Origin: Microbacterium testaceum
GTDB lineage: Bacteria; Actinomycetota; Actinomycetes; Actinomycetales; Microbacteriaceae
Assembly: GCF_003075375.1 (NCBI RefSeq)
Contig: NZ_QDFT01000006.1
Span: 61,695-125,694, forward strand
Direction: 5' to 3'
Length of the DNA stretch: 64,000 nucleotides
In this document: positions 58,001 to 64,000 of the stretch, piece by piece
Position numbering within the stretch: position 1 is the first letter of the stretch
Layout of the letters: the number at the start of each line of letters is the position of its first letter
The notes under the pieces: generated by a model
Told to the model about the DNA's origin: nothing
Seen by the model: only the letters and a program-made list of their open reading frames with translations
Database searches by the model: none
Translations under genes and position numbers: made by a program

Positions 58001-59032
58001 ACGTACACCGACGCCGTGACCGGCCAGGTCGTGACGACCGCGCCCGTCCCGGTCGACCTCAGCGGTGCATCGCCGGTCGTCACGATCGACCTCCGCGTCG
58101 ACGGGCACCCCATCATGACGGGATCGGTGGCGGTGCATCTCACCCCCGTCGACGGCTGGTACATGACCGTCTCGGAGGTGCAGATCTTCGGCCGGAAGGT
58201 GACCGCCGCATCGACGGCCACACTCGCTCGCCTGAACGTCGACGGCGTGCCTGTCACGGGCTTCGACCCGGCGACGCTCACGTACGCGGCGACGGTCGAC
58301 GGCTCGCGCTGGCCCACGGTGTCGGCCGTGGCGACCGATCAGAACGCGACCGTGACCGTCGGGGCCGTCGACCCGGCCACCGGCCGGGTGACGATCGCCG
58401 TCACCGCCGCGGACAAGGTCTCGACGCAGGCGTACGAGGTCGTCGTGGCTCGCCGAGCCGCGTTCACGGCCGCGCCTCGTCTGACGAACGCGGCCGGCCG
58501 GGTGACGGTGGTCGCGGCGACCGACCCGGCCGACGCGACCCTGCGCGTCGTGTGGCTGCGCAACGGCGTCGAGCAAGCGCAGAAGGGGACCAGCTACGCG
58601 CTGGCACCCGCGGACGCCGGCACGTCGCTGGTCGCCCGCGTCACGGCGGAGCGTGCCGGGTTCGTGTCGGCCCAGGTCGACTCGGCGCCGCTCGCGATCC
58701 CCGCGAACGATCCCGGTGGCTCCGGCTCGGGTGGCTCCGGTTCGGGTGGCTCCGGCGCCGGTACGCCCGGTGCGGGTGGCCCCGGCACCGGAGGATCGAC
58801 CGCGAACGGCTCCGGTCCGGCCGGCACCTCCGCCGGACCGGCGGCGGCGGCCGGATCCTCGGCGACGACCACGACGCAGGGGCGTTTGAGCGTCACCGGC
58901 ACCCCCGGGGTCACGACCCCGATCGGCGTCGCCGGCGTTCTGCTGGCCCTCGGCTCGGCGGCTCTGATGGCCGCCCGGTCTCGCCGCCGCCCGGATGTCA
59001 TCGTCTCTCCGTCCGTCTCGTCCACCGACTGA
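55097..59032 (+). CDS. Exported reprolysin-like (M12) zinc metallopeptidase with Ig-like domains and LSVTG sorting signal
   Basis: A 1311-residue secreted protease. Signal peptide at residues 1-36 (basic, then AAAAVAIIAALTASLVG, AxA). A propeptide-like region to ~200, then the metallopeptidase domain with HELGHQFGGTH (His375, His379, His385, Glu376) and Met-turn IMGYAG, which is the metzincin pattern. From ~470 on are several beta-sandwich/Ig-like domains. The C terminus has a Gly/Ser linker (near 1215-1240), LSVTG, a hydrophobic helix and an Arg-rich tail, a class E-type sorting signal. GTG with AGGAG at 55086-55090. A second protease gene follows. Confidence 0.9.
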   Translation: MTRSPRRPRQRRRTLAAAAVAIIAALTASLVGAPAASARAADEPVWKPVDAAGAQTELGLTADADVSAFDLDLGAVFDAPRLRSFQARSATPAPAPLHLSLPDPTGAFVDFIVQPVSVMEDALAARHPELKTYAGRAASDPTVSVRVSITPLGLSASVRSGDNRSTAWYVDPVPSDADDAKPRHISYGRDAAREDKGAAQFLEPANEAPVVEKAPAAPAKAMRQVIRLALATDPSFAQFYGTENVLAAKVVMTNRIAQIYNDDLGVQLKLVNGTEKLNFDTEKAAYEPGGACGDQACYPVGALNECQGWALDSNAGALQRILGDDAYDVGHLSLGSGNGGMANWNVVGVNWWKGGGCTGLAKPIGDVFATDYVAHELGHQFGGTHTMNACHNSQGDSAMEPGSASTIMGYAGLCRENDLQSNSDPYFSAFSIDQMHYWTGWAGLHEESPNTVPQVTVPESRKIPVRTPFALTASGTDSDGDPLTYVWEQANLGDFGRGLRDPNKVNGPLFRLFSRAADLTEEQAHSYYSGAHNAATPTPTRVFPDMAQILAGNTNARTGTCESTDWLEARDCFSEFLPTAAYEGNGNGGFDFRVTARDQRPDGGGVATAGVHLAIARDAGPFEVTSFATAGQAVGVGSTNEITWNVNGTDAADMAPEVRILLSTDGGQTFDRVLAERTANDGAATVTFPKVATDRARIKIEAVDNYFFAVNEKDFVIFDATLESIVPQVARTIPGVPITLPATVVPVYNGLSSTPIPVTWDTSGVDWATAGTYRVIGSGVDQYGTTFSDAVLTLYIGDFSSTDPVSVTVPEGQPVAALANLLPPTVPAQVGTSETRFATAVTWNTAAITQKDLDAAGTVRVEGTAASAIPGAAGIPATLTVIVTTAAKVNVAPDSNTRSATFTEPGYSINGTVNGNLGDKAWSNWRPDGVNENDTLTYSWKELQLLDSLDVTAFRDGAGQSWPAQASATYTDAVTGQVVTTAPVPVDLSGASPVVTIDLRVDGHPIMTGSVAVHLTPVDGWYMTVSEVQIFGRKVTAASTATLARLNVDGVPVTGFDPATLTYAATVDGSRWPTVSAVATDQNATVTVGAVDPATGRVTIAVTAADKVSTQAYEVVVARRAAFTAAPRLTNAAGRVTVVAATDPADATLRVVWLRNGVEQAQKGTSYALAPADAGTSLVARVTAERAGFVSAQVDSAPLAIPANDPGGSGSGGSGSGGSGAGTPGAGGPGTGGSTANGSGPAGTSAGPAAAAGSSATTTTQGRLSVTGTPGVTTPIGVAGVLLALGSAALMAARSRRRPDVIVSPSVSSTD

Positions 59033-59054
59033 CCCCCCACAGAACAGGACTCTC

Positions 59055-60986
59055 ATGCACACGACACGAACAGCGACACGGGCGCTCGCCGTCGCCGCGG
59101 CGGCTGCAGCCGCGGTCACCCTCGGCGTGACCCTGCCGGGCGCCGCCGCGGCCGCGGACCCCGTGCTGCCCCCGCCGGCCGCGGACATCTTCCCCAACGT
59201 GGGGACCGCCGACTTCGACGTGCAGCACTACGACGTCGACATGCAGTACCGGGCGAACGACGACATCTCGGCGGTCACCACGGTCACGGCCGTCGCCGCG
59301 AAGGCGCTCGACATCATCCGGCTCGACCTCGAGGGTCTGACGGTGGACGCGGTGACGGTGAACGGGCGGAACGCCGCCTTCACCCGCGAAGCCGACTTCC
59401 CGGCGACGCGGCACAAGCTCGTCGTGACCCCCGCGGCGCCGGTGACCGGTGAGTTCACGGTCGCCGTGACGTACCACGGGGCGCCGACCCGTCATCAGGA
59501 CCCCGACGGCTCCTTCGAGGGATGGATGCCGACGGGCACGGGCGTGGCGGCCCTCGGCCAGCCCGTGGGCACCATGACCTGGCTGCCGAGCAACAACACC
59601 GTCAGCGACAAGGCCACGTACGACATCGACGTGACCGCCCCGACGCGGACGGACGGTCAAGACCTGTCGGTGGCCAGCAGCGGCAACCTCGTCTCGCAGA
59701 CGGTCGTCGATGCGGACCGTACCCGGTGGTCGTGGGCGATCGGCACGCCACTGTCGACGTCGATGCTCGTGCTCTCGGTGGGGCACTTCGACGTCCTGAC
59801 GTCGACGATCACCCTCGCCAGCGGCCGTGTCCTGCCCGAGTGGTCGTTCGTGGCGAAGAGCGCGTCCGACGGCGACCGTGCATACATCAATTCGCAGCGC
59901 GCCCTCATCAAGCCGATGCTCGACTGGCTCGAGGCGAAGCTCGGACCCTATCCGGGCGAATCCACCGGCATCATCTGGGATCGTGCCGGCGTCGGCTACG
60001 CGCTCGAGACGCAGGACCGCCCGTTCTTCGACGGGTTCCTGAGCGACAAGGTCCTTCTGCACGAGCTCGCGCACATGTGGCTGGGCAACTCGGTCAGCCC
60101 GGACACGTGGTCCGAGATCTGGGTGAGCGAGGGTGCGGCACGGTTCTTCGAGGCGTACTACGGCTGGCAGGTGCTCGGTGAGGGCGACCCGCGTCAGATC
60201 GCGGCCGACGCCGTCAAGAACGAGCCCGCGGACGCGTGGAAGAACCCGAGCGTCGGGTGGACCGACCCGGCTCAGCTCTACGGCTGGCAGGCCTACACGC
60301 GCGGGTCCTTCGTCTACAGCGCCCTCATGAACGCCCTCGGCCCGGACGGCTTCGACGAGGTCATGAAGTCCTGGACGAAGACCTACCGCACGTCGTCGGT
60401 CGTCACCGGTGACTTCATCACCGTGGCGAGCGCGGCATCGGGCCGCGACCTGAGTCGCACGCTGAACCAGTGGATCGTCGGCGCCACGGCGCCGCTGCTG
60501 CCCGAGGACATCGTCCGCATCGAGCCCTCGGGCACCGTCACGACGACGCAGGGAACGGCTCCGGTCCTTCCGCGGAGCGTGACGCCGGTGTACAAGTCGG
60601 GTGCCGGAACGGCCGCGCCGGTCGTCTGGAACACGGCGGCGCAGGATTGGTCGAAGCCGGGGCAGGTCACCGTGACCGGCACGGGCGCCGACTTCTTCGG
60701 CGCGCCGTTCACGACGGCATCCGTGAAGGTGAACGTCCTCGCAGCCCCCGTACCCACTCCCACGGTGACACCGACCCCGACGGTGACGCCGCTTCCCACG
60801 GTCGGGCCGTCGCCGACCGGGACGCCGTCGAGCGGTTCGACCCCGCTGCCGACGGTGCAGGGAGCATCTCAGTTGAGCGCCACCGGAAGCGCCCCCGTGC
60901 TTCCCGCGCTGGCCGCAGGACTCGTCCTGCTGGTCGCGGGTGCCTCGGCCTTCGTGATCTCACGACGCCGACGCCACGCCGACTGA
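59055..60986 (+). CDS. Exported M1-family aminopeptidase-like metalloprotease with LSATG sorting signal
   Basis: A 643-residue protein. Signal peptide at residues 1-34. The M1 fold shows as FPNVGTADFDVQHYDVDM at the start, and the zinc site as HELAHMW (His336, Glu337, His340) with Glu359 in WVSEGAARFF, the HEXXH-X18-E pattern. The exopeptidase region reads GYALETQ rather than GxMEN, so specificity may differ. A short Ig-like region and Pro/Thr-rich stalk (PTPTVTPTPTV) lead to LSATG, a hydrophobic helix and a basic end. It starts 22 bases after the M12 gene; both are probably one operon. Confidence 0.9.
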   Translation: MHTTRTATRALAVAAAAAAAVTLGVTLPGAAAAADPVLPPPAADIFPNVGTADFDVQHYDVDMQYRANDDISAVTTVTAVAAKALDIIRLDLEGLTVDAVTVNGRNAAFTREADFPATRHKLVVTPAAPVTGEFTVAVTYHGAPTRHQDPDGSFEGWMPTGTGVAALGQPVGTMTWLPSNNTVSDKATYDIDVTAPTRTDGQDLSVASSGNLVSQTVVDADRTRWSWAIGTPLSTSMLVLSVGHFDVLTSTITLASGRVLPEWSFVAKSASDGDRAYINSQRALIKPMLDWLEAKLGPYPGESTGIIWDRAGVGYALETQDRPFFDGFLSDKVLLHELAHMWLGNSVSPDTWSEIWVSEGAARFFEAYYGWQVLGEGDPRQIAADAVKNEPADAWKNPSVGWTDPAQLYGWQAYTRGSFVYSALMNALGPDGFDEVMKSWTKTYRTSSVVTGDFITVASAASGRDLSRTLNQWIVGATAPLLPEDIVRIEPSGTVTTTQGTAPVLPRSVTPVYKSGAGTAAPVVWNTAAQDWSKPGQVTVTGTGADFFGAPFTTASVKVNVLAAPVPTPTVTPTPTVTPLPTVGPSPTGTPSSGSTPLPTVQGASQLSATGSAPVLPALAAGLVLLVAGASAFVISRRRRHAD

Positions 60987-60990
60987 GGAG

Positions 60991-61031
60991 GCCGAGCGGG
61001 CGGACCGGTCATGCGGTCCGCCCGCTTCGGC
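60991..61031. terminator. Bidirectional terminator between M1 peptidase and Lrp gene
   Basis: GCCGAGCGGGCGGACCG pairs with CGGTCCGCCCGCTTCGGC (one bulged base) around a short loop. It lies between converging genes. Confidence 0.88.
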
Positions 61032-61038
61032 GTGTCGG

Positions 61039-61470
61039 TCAGTGGGCGAGGCGATCCAGCACGATGGAGGTGCGCGTGCGCTCGATGCGACTCGACGCGC
61101 GCAGTGTCTCGACGATCTCGCCCAGGGCCTCGTTGTTGGGTGCCCGCAGGATGACGACCGCGTCCGCCGCGCCCGCGACGCTGACCGCGGTGACGACTCC
61201 GTCCAGTCCGCCGAGCAGCGTGCGCAGCTCGGTCGTGCTGACGTTGCCGCGGCAGAAGATCTCGACGACCGCTTCGGTGCCCTCGAAGCGGGAGGGGTCG
61301 GCCGCGATGGTGAACCCGGGGATGACGCCCGACTCGCGCATCGCCTCGACCCGTCGCTTGATCAGCGACGTCGACCGGCCCAGCACCCGGGCCATCTCCG
61401 AGAACGGCATCCGCGCATCCCGGGTGAGCAGCTCGATGATCGATTCGTCCACGTGATCCACGACGGCCAC
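61039..61470 (-). CDS. Lrp/AsnC family transcriptional regulator
   Basis: A 143-residue regulator with an N-terminal helix-turn-helix (IIELLTRDARMPFSEMARVLG then STSLIKRRVEAMRESGVIPG) and a C-terminal RAM domain (AVSVAGAADAVVILRAPNNEAL) that binds an amino acid or other small ligand and oligomerises. Start GTG 61470. It diverges from the unknown gene at 61575 over a ~104-base gap, which is the likely control target. Effector not known. Confidence 0.93.
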   Translation of the reverse strand: MAVVDHVDESIIELLTRDARMPFSEMARVLGRSTSLIKRRVEAMRESGVIPGFTIAADPSRFEGTEAVVEIFCRGNVSTTELRTLLGGLDGVVTAVSVAGAADAVVILRAPNNEALGEIVETLRASSRIERTRTSIVLDRLAH

Positions 61471-61574
61471 GGTAGTACACGCACCATCACCCTCTCGTCC
61501 GGACGAACCAGCGCACCCATCTGCCGACGGACGGACGAGTCGCCTCCGTCGCGTCCTGCCCGCAGACTGAGGGG

Positions 61575-62135
61575 ATGGATGCCGACACCTCCCTCTTCCA
61601 CGCCTGCGTCCCCCTCGCGCCCGGGACGACCTCTCTCCTCCCGCTCGACGACCTCGCCGCGGTCGACCCCGCCGCGGCGCAAGACGCTCTGGCGAAATAC
61701 GACGACACCGCCGAGCGCCGCCGCTTGCGCGACACCGTCATCCCGGTTCTCGATCGCCGATGGACGGCGGTGGTCTTCTTGTCGCCCGTGCATCCGCAGG
61801 CGATCTGGCGAGCGTGGCGCGAGATCCGCGGACGCGAGCGACCCGATCTGCTCTTCTGGGCGATCCCCTCCGTCGACCTGCCCGAGGGTTCCGTCGTGCT
61901 GGATCGCTCGTCGACCGCGACCGGGGATCCGATCGACCCGACCGAGGTGACGCCCTTCGACCGGTATGCCCACCGCGCGTCCACGACGACCACGCCGACC
62001 AATCGGGCATGGCTGGAGCAGTGTGCGCGTCAGGGAGTGAGTGGCGCGTGGTTCCACGGCATCCCTCACGTTCTGGCGCCGGGACCGGTGCCCCTGGATC
62101 GTGCGCGGGTCGTTTCGTGGCGGGACCCCGCTTAA
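61575..62135 (+). CDS. Protein of unknown function divergent from the Lrp regulator
   Basis: A 186-residue cytoplasmic protein, no domain recognised. Visible features: many Asp/Pro/Arg residues, a central RRWTAVVFLSPVHPQAIWRAW segment, and a C-terminal NRAWLEQCARQGVSGAWFHGIPHVL with conserved-looking aromatic residues. No signal peptide or membrane helix. Good codon periodicity and position opposite an Lrp gene support that it is real and perhaps Lrp-controlled. The function is unknown. Confidence 0.65.
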   Translation: MDADTSLFHACVPLAPGTTSLLPLDDLAAVDPAAAQDALAKYDDTAERRRLRDTVIPVLDRRWTAVVFLSPVHPQAIWRAWREIRGRERPDLLFWAIPSVDLPEGSVVLDRSSTATGDPIDPTEVTPFDRYAHRASTTTTPTNRAWLEQCARQGVSGAWFHGIPHVLAPGPVPLDRARVVSWRDPA

Positions 62136-62212
62136 GGGCTGCGAAACTCCCCCGCGGCCGTTCGCGCGCACCTACACTGGTCGCACCTGCCGTCACCGCC
62201 GATGGGAGTTCC

Positions 62213-63499
62213 GTGCCTTCCGCCTGGTCGCGACCCGCGATTTCCCCCGAGACATCGGGGCTGCTCATCGCGCGCGCCCACGACGAACTGCTCGCGGGAA
62301 ACGAGGATCGCCGTCTCGCCGACGTGCGTCCGCTGGTGCAGGATTCGTGGCGGCGGTCGCTGGCATCCCTGGTCGGACCGGAGGGGCTTCCGTCGCTCGA
62401 ATTCGCGAGCGACGAGCTCGAGGCGTACCGCCGCGGGCACCCGCTCGCCGGCGTCATGGACATGGTGCGCGCTCTGCTGCTGCCCGGCACGGCCGAGGAA
62501 TCCGGCGTCGTGGTCGCCGTGGGCGACGCCGCGGGGCGGCTGCTGTGGGTCGAGGGCGACCGGCACATCCGCACGCTGACCGGCGACATGGGCTTCGTGG
62601 CGGGGGCGAACTGGGCGGAGGATGCCGTGGGCACCTCGGCACCGGGGACCGCACTGACCCTCGACCGGTCGGTGCAGATCCGCGGCGCCGAACACTTCAA
62701 CCGGCTCGTGCAGCCGTGGTCGTGCACAGCCGCGCCCGTCCACGACCCCGAGACGCGCCGGCTGCTGGGCGTCATCGACGTGACGGGAGGGCCCGAGGCC
62801 GTCACCCCGCAGGCGCAATTGCTCGTGGATGCCACCGCCCGGGCGATCGAGAGCGAGCTGCTCGTCGCGCGGCTGCGCGCGCAGCAGGCTCCGTCCCCGC
62901 GTCGTCCATCGCCGTCGCGGGCGCTGCTGCAGATCCTCGGCCGGGACCGCGCGATGCTCGAGGTCGGGGGCTCGGCGCTCGAGCTCAGCGCGCGGCACGC
63001 CGAGATCCTGCTGCTGCTCGCCGTGCACCGCGAGGGACTCTCGGCCGAGGCGCTGAGCGAGGCGGTCTACGCCCACGCGGCCGTCGAGACGCTGCGACCC
63101 GAGATGGTGCGTCTGCGGCGCGTGCTCGCCCCCGTGGCGCCGCGCCTGGTGCCGGAGTCGCGGCCGTATCGTCTGCCGGACGGCCTCGAGACCGACGCGC
63201 AGCACGTGCTGTCGCTGCTGGACCGGGGCGCGCATCGTGTGGCGCTCGCGGCGTACACCGGGCCGGTCCTGCCCGAGTCCGAGGCGCCGGGGGTCGTCGA
63301 GGTTCGCGAGTCGGTGCGCTCGGCCCTGCGCGAGGCGCTCGTGGCCGAGGCGGGGATCGACGTGCTGCTGGCCTATGCCGACACCGTCGACGGTCGCGAC
63401 GACGAAGAGGTGCTGCGCCTGTGCCTGTCGATGCTGCCGGCGCGATCGCCGAAGCGCGCGGGTCTCGTCGCCCGGATCGAGAGGCTCGAGCGCGACTGA
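62213..63499 (+). CDS. GAF domain-containing transcriptional regulator
   Basis: A 428-residue regulator. The N-terminal part (residues ~1-60) resembles the helical start of AcoR-like activators (VQDSWRRSL). A GAF ligand-binding domain spans ~80-215 with the GFVAGANWAEDAVGTSAPGTAL, VHDPETRRLLGVIDVTGG pattern. No AAA+ sigma-54 domain is present. The C-terminal ~200 residues begin LELSARHAEILLLLAVHREG, a helix-turn-helix-like segment, and end with a helical region. Such proteins control alcohol or aldehyde dehydrogenase genes in Actinobacteria. GTG 62213 has GGGAG upstream. Confidence 0.8.
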   Translation: MPSAWSRPAISPETSGLLIARAHDELLAGNEDRRLADVRPLVQDSWRRSLASLVGPEGLPSLEFASDELEAYRRGHPLAGVMDMVRALLLPGTAEESGVVVAVGDAAGRLLWVEGDRHIRTLTGDMGFVAGANWAEDAVGTSAPGTALTLDRSVQIRGAEHFNRLVQPWSCTAAPVHDPETRRLLGVIDVTGGPEAVTPQAQLLVDATARAIESELLVARLRAQQAPSPRRPSPSRALLQILGRDRAMLEVGGSALELSARHAEILLLLAVHREGLSAEALSEAVYAHAAVETLRPEMVRLRRVLAPVAPRLVPESRPYRLPDGLETDAQHVLSLLDRGAHRVALAAYTGPVLPESEAPGVVEVRESVRSALREALVAEAGIDVLLAYADTVDGRDDEEVLRLCLSMLPARSPKRAGLVARIERLERD

Positions 63500-63534
63500 C
63501 CCGGTCGGTCGACGCCGATGTCGGAGCCCCTCGT

Positions 63535-63540
63535 TACAGT
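63535..63540 (+). promoter_or_regulatory. -10 box TACAGT before the gene at 63547 (leaderless)
   Basis: TACAGT ends six bases before ATG 63547, the recurrent leaderless arrangement in this window. Confidence 0.5.
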
Positions 63541-63546
63541 GAACAT

Positions 63547-64000
63547 ATGGACGAAAAAGCGCTCGACATCTTCTCGGCAGCCCGCGCCCGTCGCGATGTG
63601 GGCCGCATCCGCGAGGCGCTCGCCGAGGTCAAGGCCGGCGACGTCGCCCGCGTGATCGTCCGTTCCCCGCGCTACGGGCTGTACGCCCTCGAGCGCACCG
63701 TCCGCATCGGAGTGGGCGGACAGCCGCTCGTCGGCGACGTCATCCTCGCGACGAGCTCCGAGATCCAACGCATCGACCTCGGCATCGACGCGCCGCAGGC
63801 GGCCCTCGAGGCCGACGTGGTCGACCCTTCGACGCTCCCCCACGGCACGCCCGTCCGCGTGACCTTCCTGACGCCGACGCACCAGACCTTCGCCCTCACC
63901 GGACCGATCACCGCCGGGAACGACCGCTTCCTGCTCGTCGGCAGCTGGATCGTCGCCGACGAGCAGGAAGCGGTCGTTCCCGGCGGTGATCGGTCCGGTG
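63547..64000 (+). CDS. Unrecognised protein, N-terminal part (runs off the window)
   Basis: An open frame without a stop to the window edge, at least 151 residues. It begins MDEKALDIFSAARARRDVGR and continues with an alpha/beta pattern (VARVIVRSPRYGLYALERTV, GQPLVGDVILATSSEI), then TLPHGTPVRVTFLTPTHQTF. No domain is recognised. High-GC codon use and the TACAGT box support a real gene. It follows the GAF regulator by 47 bases and could be its target. Confidence 0.6.
   Translation, partial: MDEKALDIFSAARARRDVGRIREALAEVKAGDVARVIVRSPRYGLYALERTVRIGVGGQPLVGDVILATSSEIQRIDLGIDAPQAALEADVVDPSTLPHGTPVRVTFLTPTHQTFALTGPITAGNDRFLLVGSWIVADEQEAVVPGGDRSG

Noticed and set aside
55064..59197. A 1377-codon open frame on the minus strand
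   Set aside because: Antisense to the M12 metallopeptidase. No domain, no start signal and shadow-like composition.

Overview
The window is a high-GC actinobacterial chromosome segment spanning the replication origin. Frequent GTG starts, TANNNT -10 boxes six or seven bases before start codons, the PknA/PknB/PstP/FhaA/FhaB/CrgA set, class E sortase, DUF3566 and DUF6049 proteins, and protein-level similarity throughout suggest a Microbacteriaceae member, most likely Microbacterium or a close relative. The genus is an inference from family content; there is no rRNA in the window.

Layout. (1) 1-9970: an aromatic-acid catabolic cluster. A Rieske ring-hydroxylating dioxygenase (alpha end, ferredoxin, reductase, beta), a cis-dihydrodiol dehydrogenase, a GNAT-like small protein, acylating acetaldehyde dehydrogenase, 4-hydroxy-2-oxovalerate aldolase and a C-C hydrolase run rightward. 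An MhpB-type class III extradiol dioxygenase and a PaaI-type thioesterase run leftward, and an acyl-CoA ligase runs rightward. Together they form an Hca/Mhp-like route from phenylpropionate or cinnamate to pyruvate and acetyl-CoA. The hydratase (MhpD) is not in the window. (2) 10161-25083: tRNA-Leu, then fhaA-fhaB-pstP-rodA-pbpA-pknA-pknB (cell-wall growth and Ser/Thr kinase signalling), a leftward sortase/small membrane protein/PabA-TrpG operon, crgA, rhomboid, ppiA, ybaK, nudix, tRNA-Ala, tRNA-Ile and DUF3566. (3) 25080-37991: gyrA, gyrB, DUF721, recF, dnaN and dnaA leftward; rpmH, rnpA, yidD, yidC, jag and rsmG rightward. oriC candidates lie on both sides of dnaA. (4) 37992-42429: about 4.4 kb without a convincing gene, holding six parS sites. 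(5) 42430-53235: parA, parB, a small unknown gene, trxA, trxB, murJ, DUF6049, a methyltransferase and pcnA. (6) 53320-64000: a PadR/HAAS membrane pair, two large exported metallopeptidases with sortase-like C termini, an Lrp regulator, a GAF regulator and three unrecognised or partial genes.

Regions 2 to 5 match the conserved actinobacterial origin neighbourhood; from knowledge of Mycobacterium tuberculosis, leuT-fhaA...crgA, ppiA, alaT-ileT, gyrA...dnaA...parB, trx, mviN and pcnA occur there in the same relative order. The aromatic cluster begins exactly where that synteny stops, at the 3' side of tRNA-Leu. It also has fewer copies of the word GGATGCC/GGCATCC, which is strikingly common in the core genes, so acquisition by transfer is plausible.

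The most unusual parts are the gene-free parS field between rsmG and parA, the parS site that overlaps the parA start, a degenerate ~109-bp repeat in the same field, and the over-represented heptamer. No CRISPR array, insertion sequence, integrase, prophage or defence system was seen.
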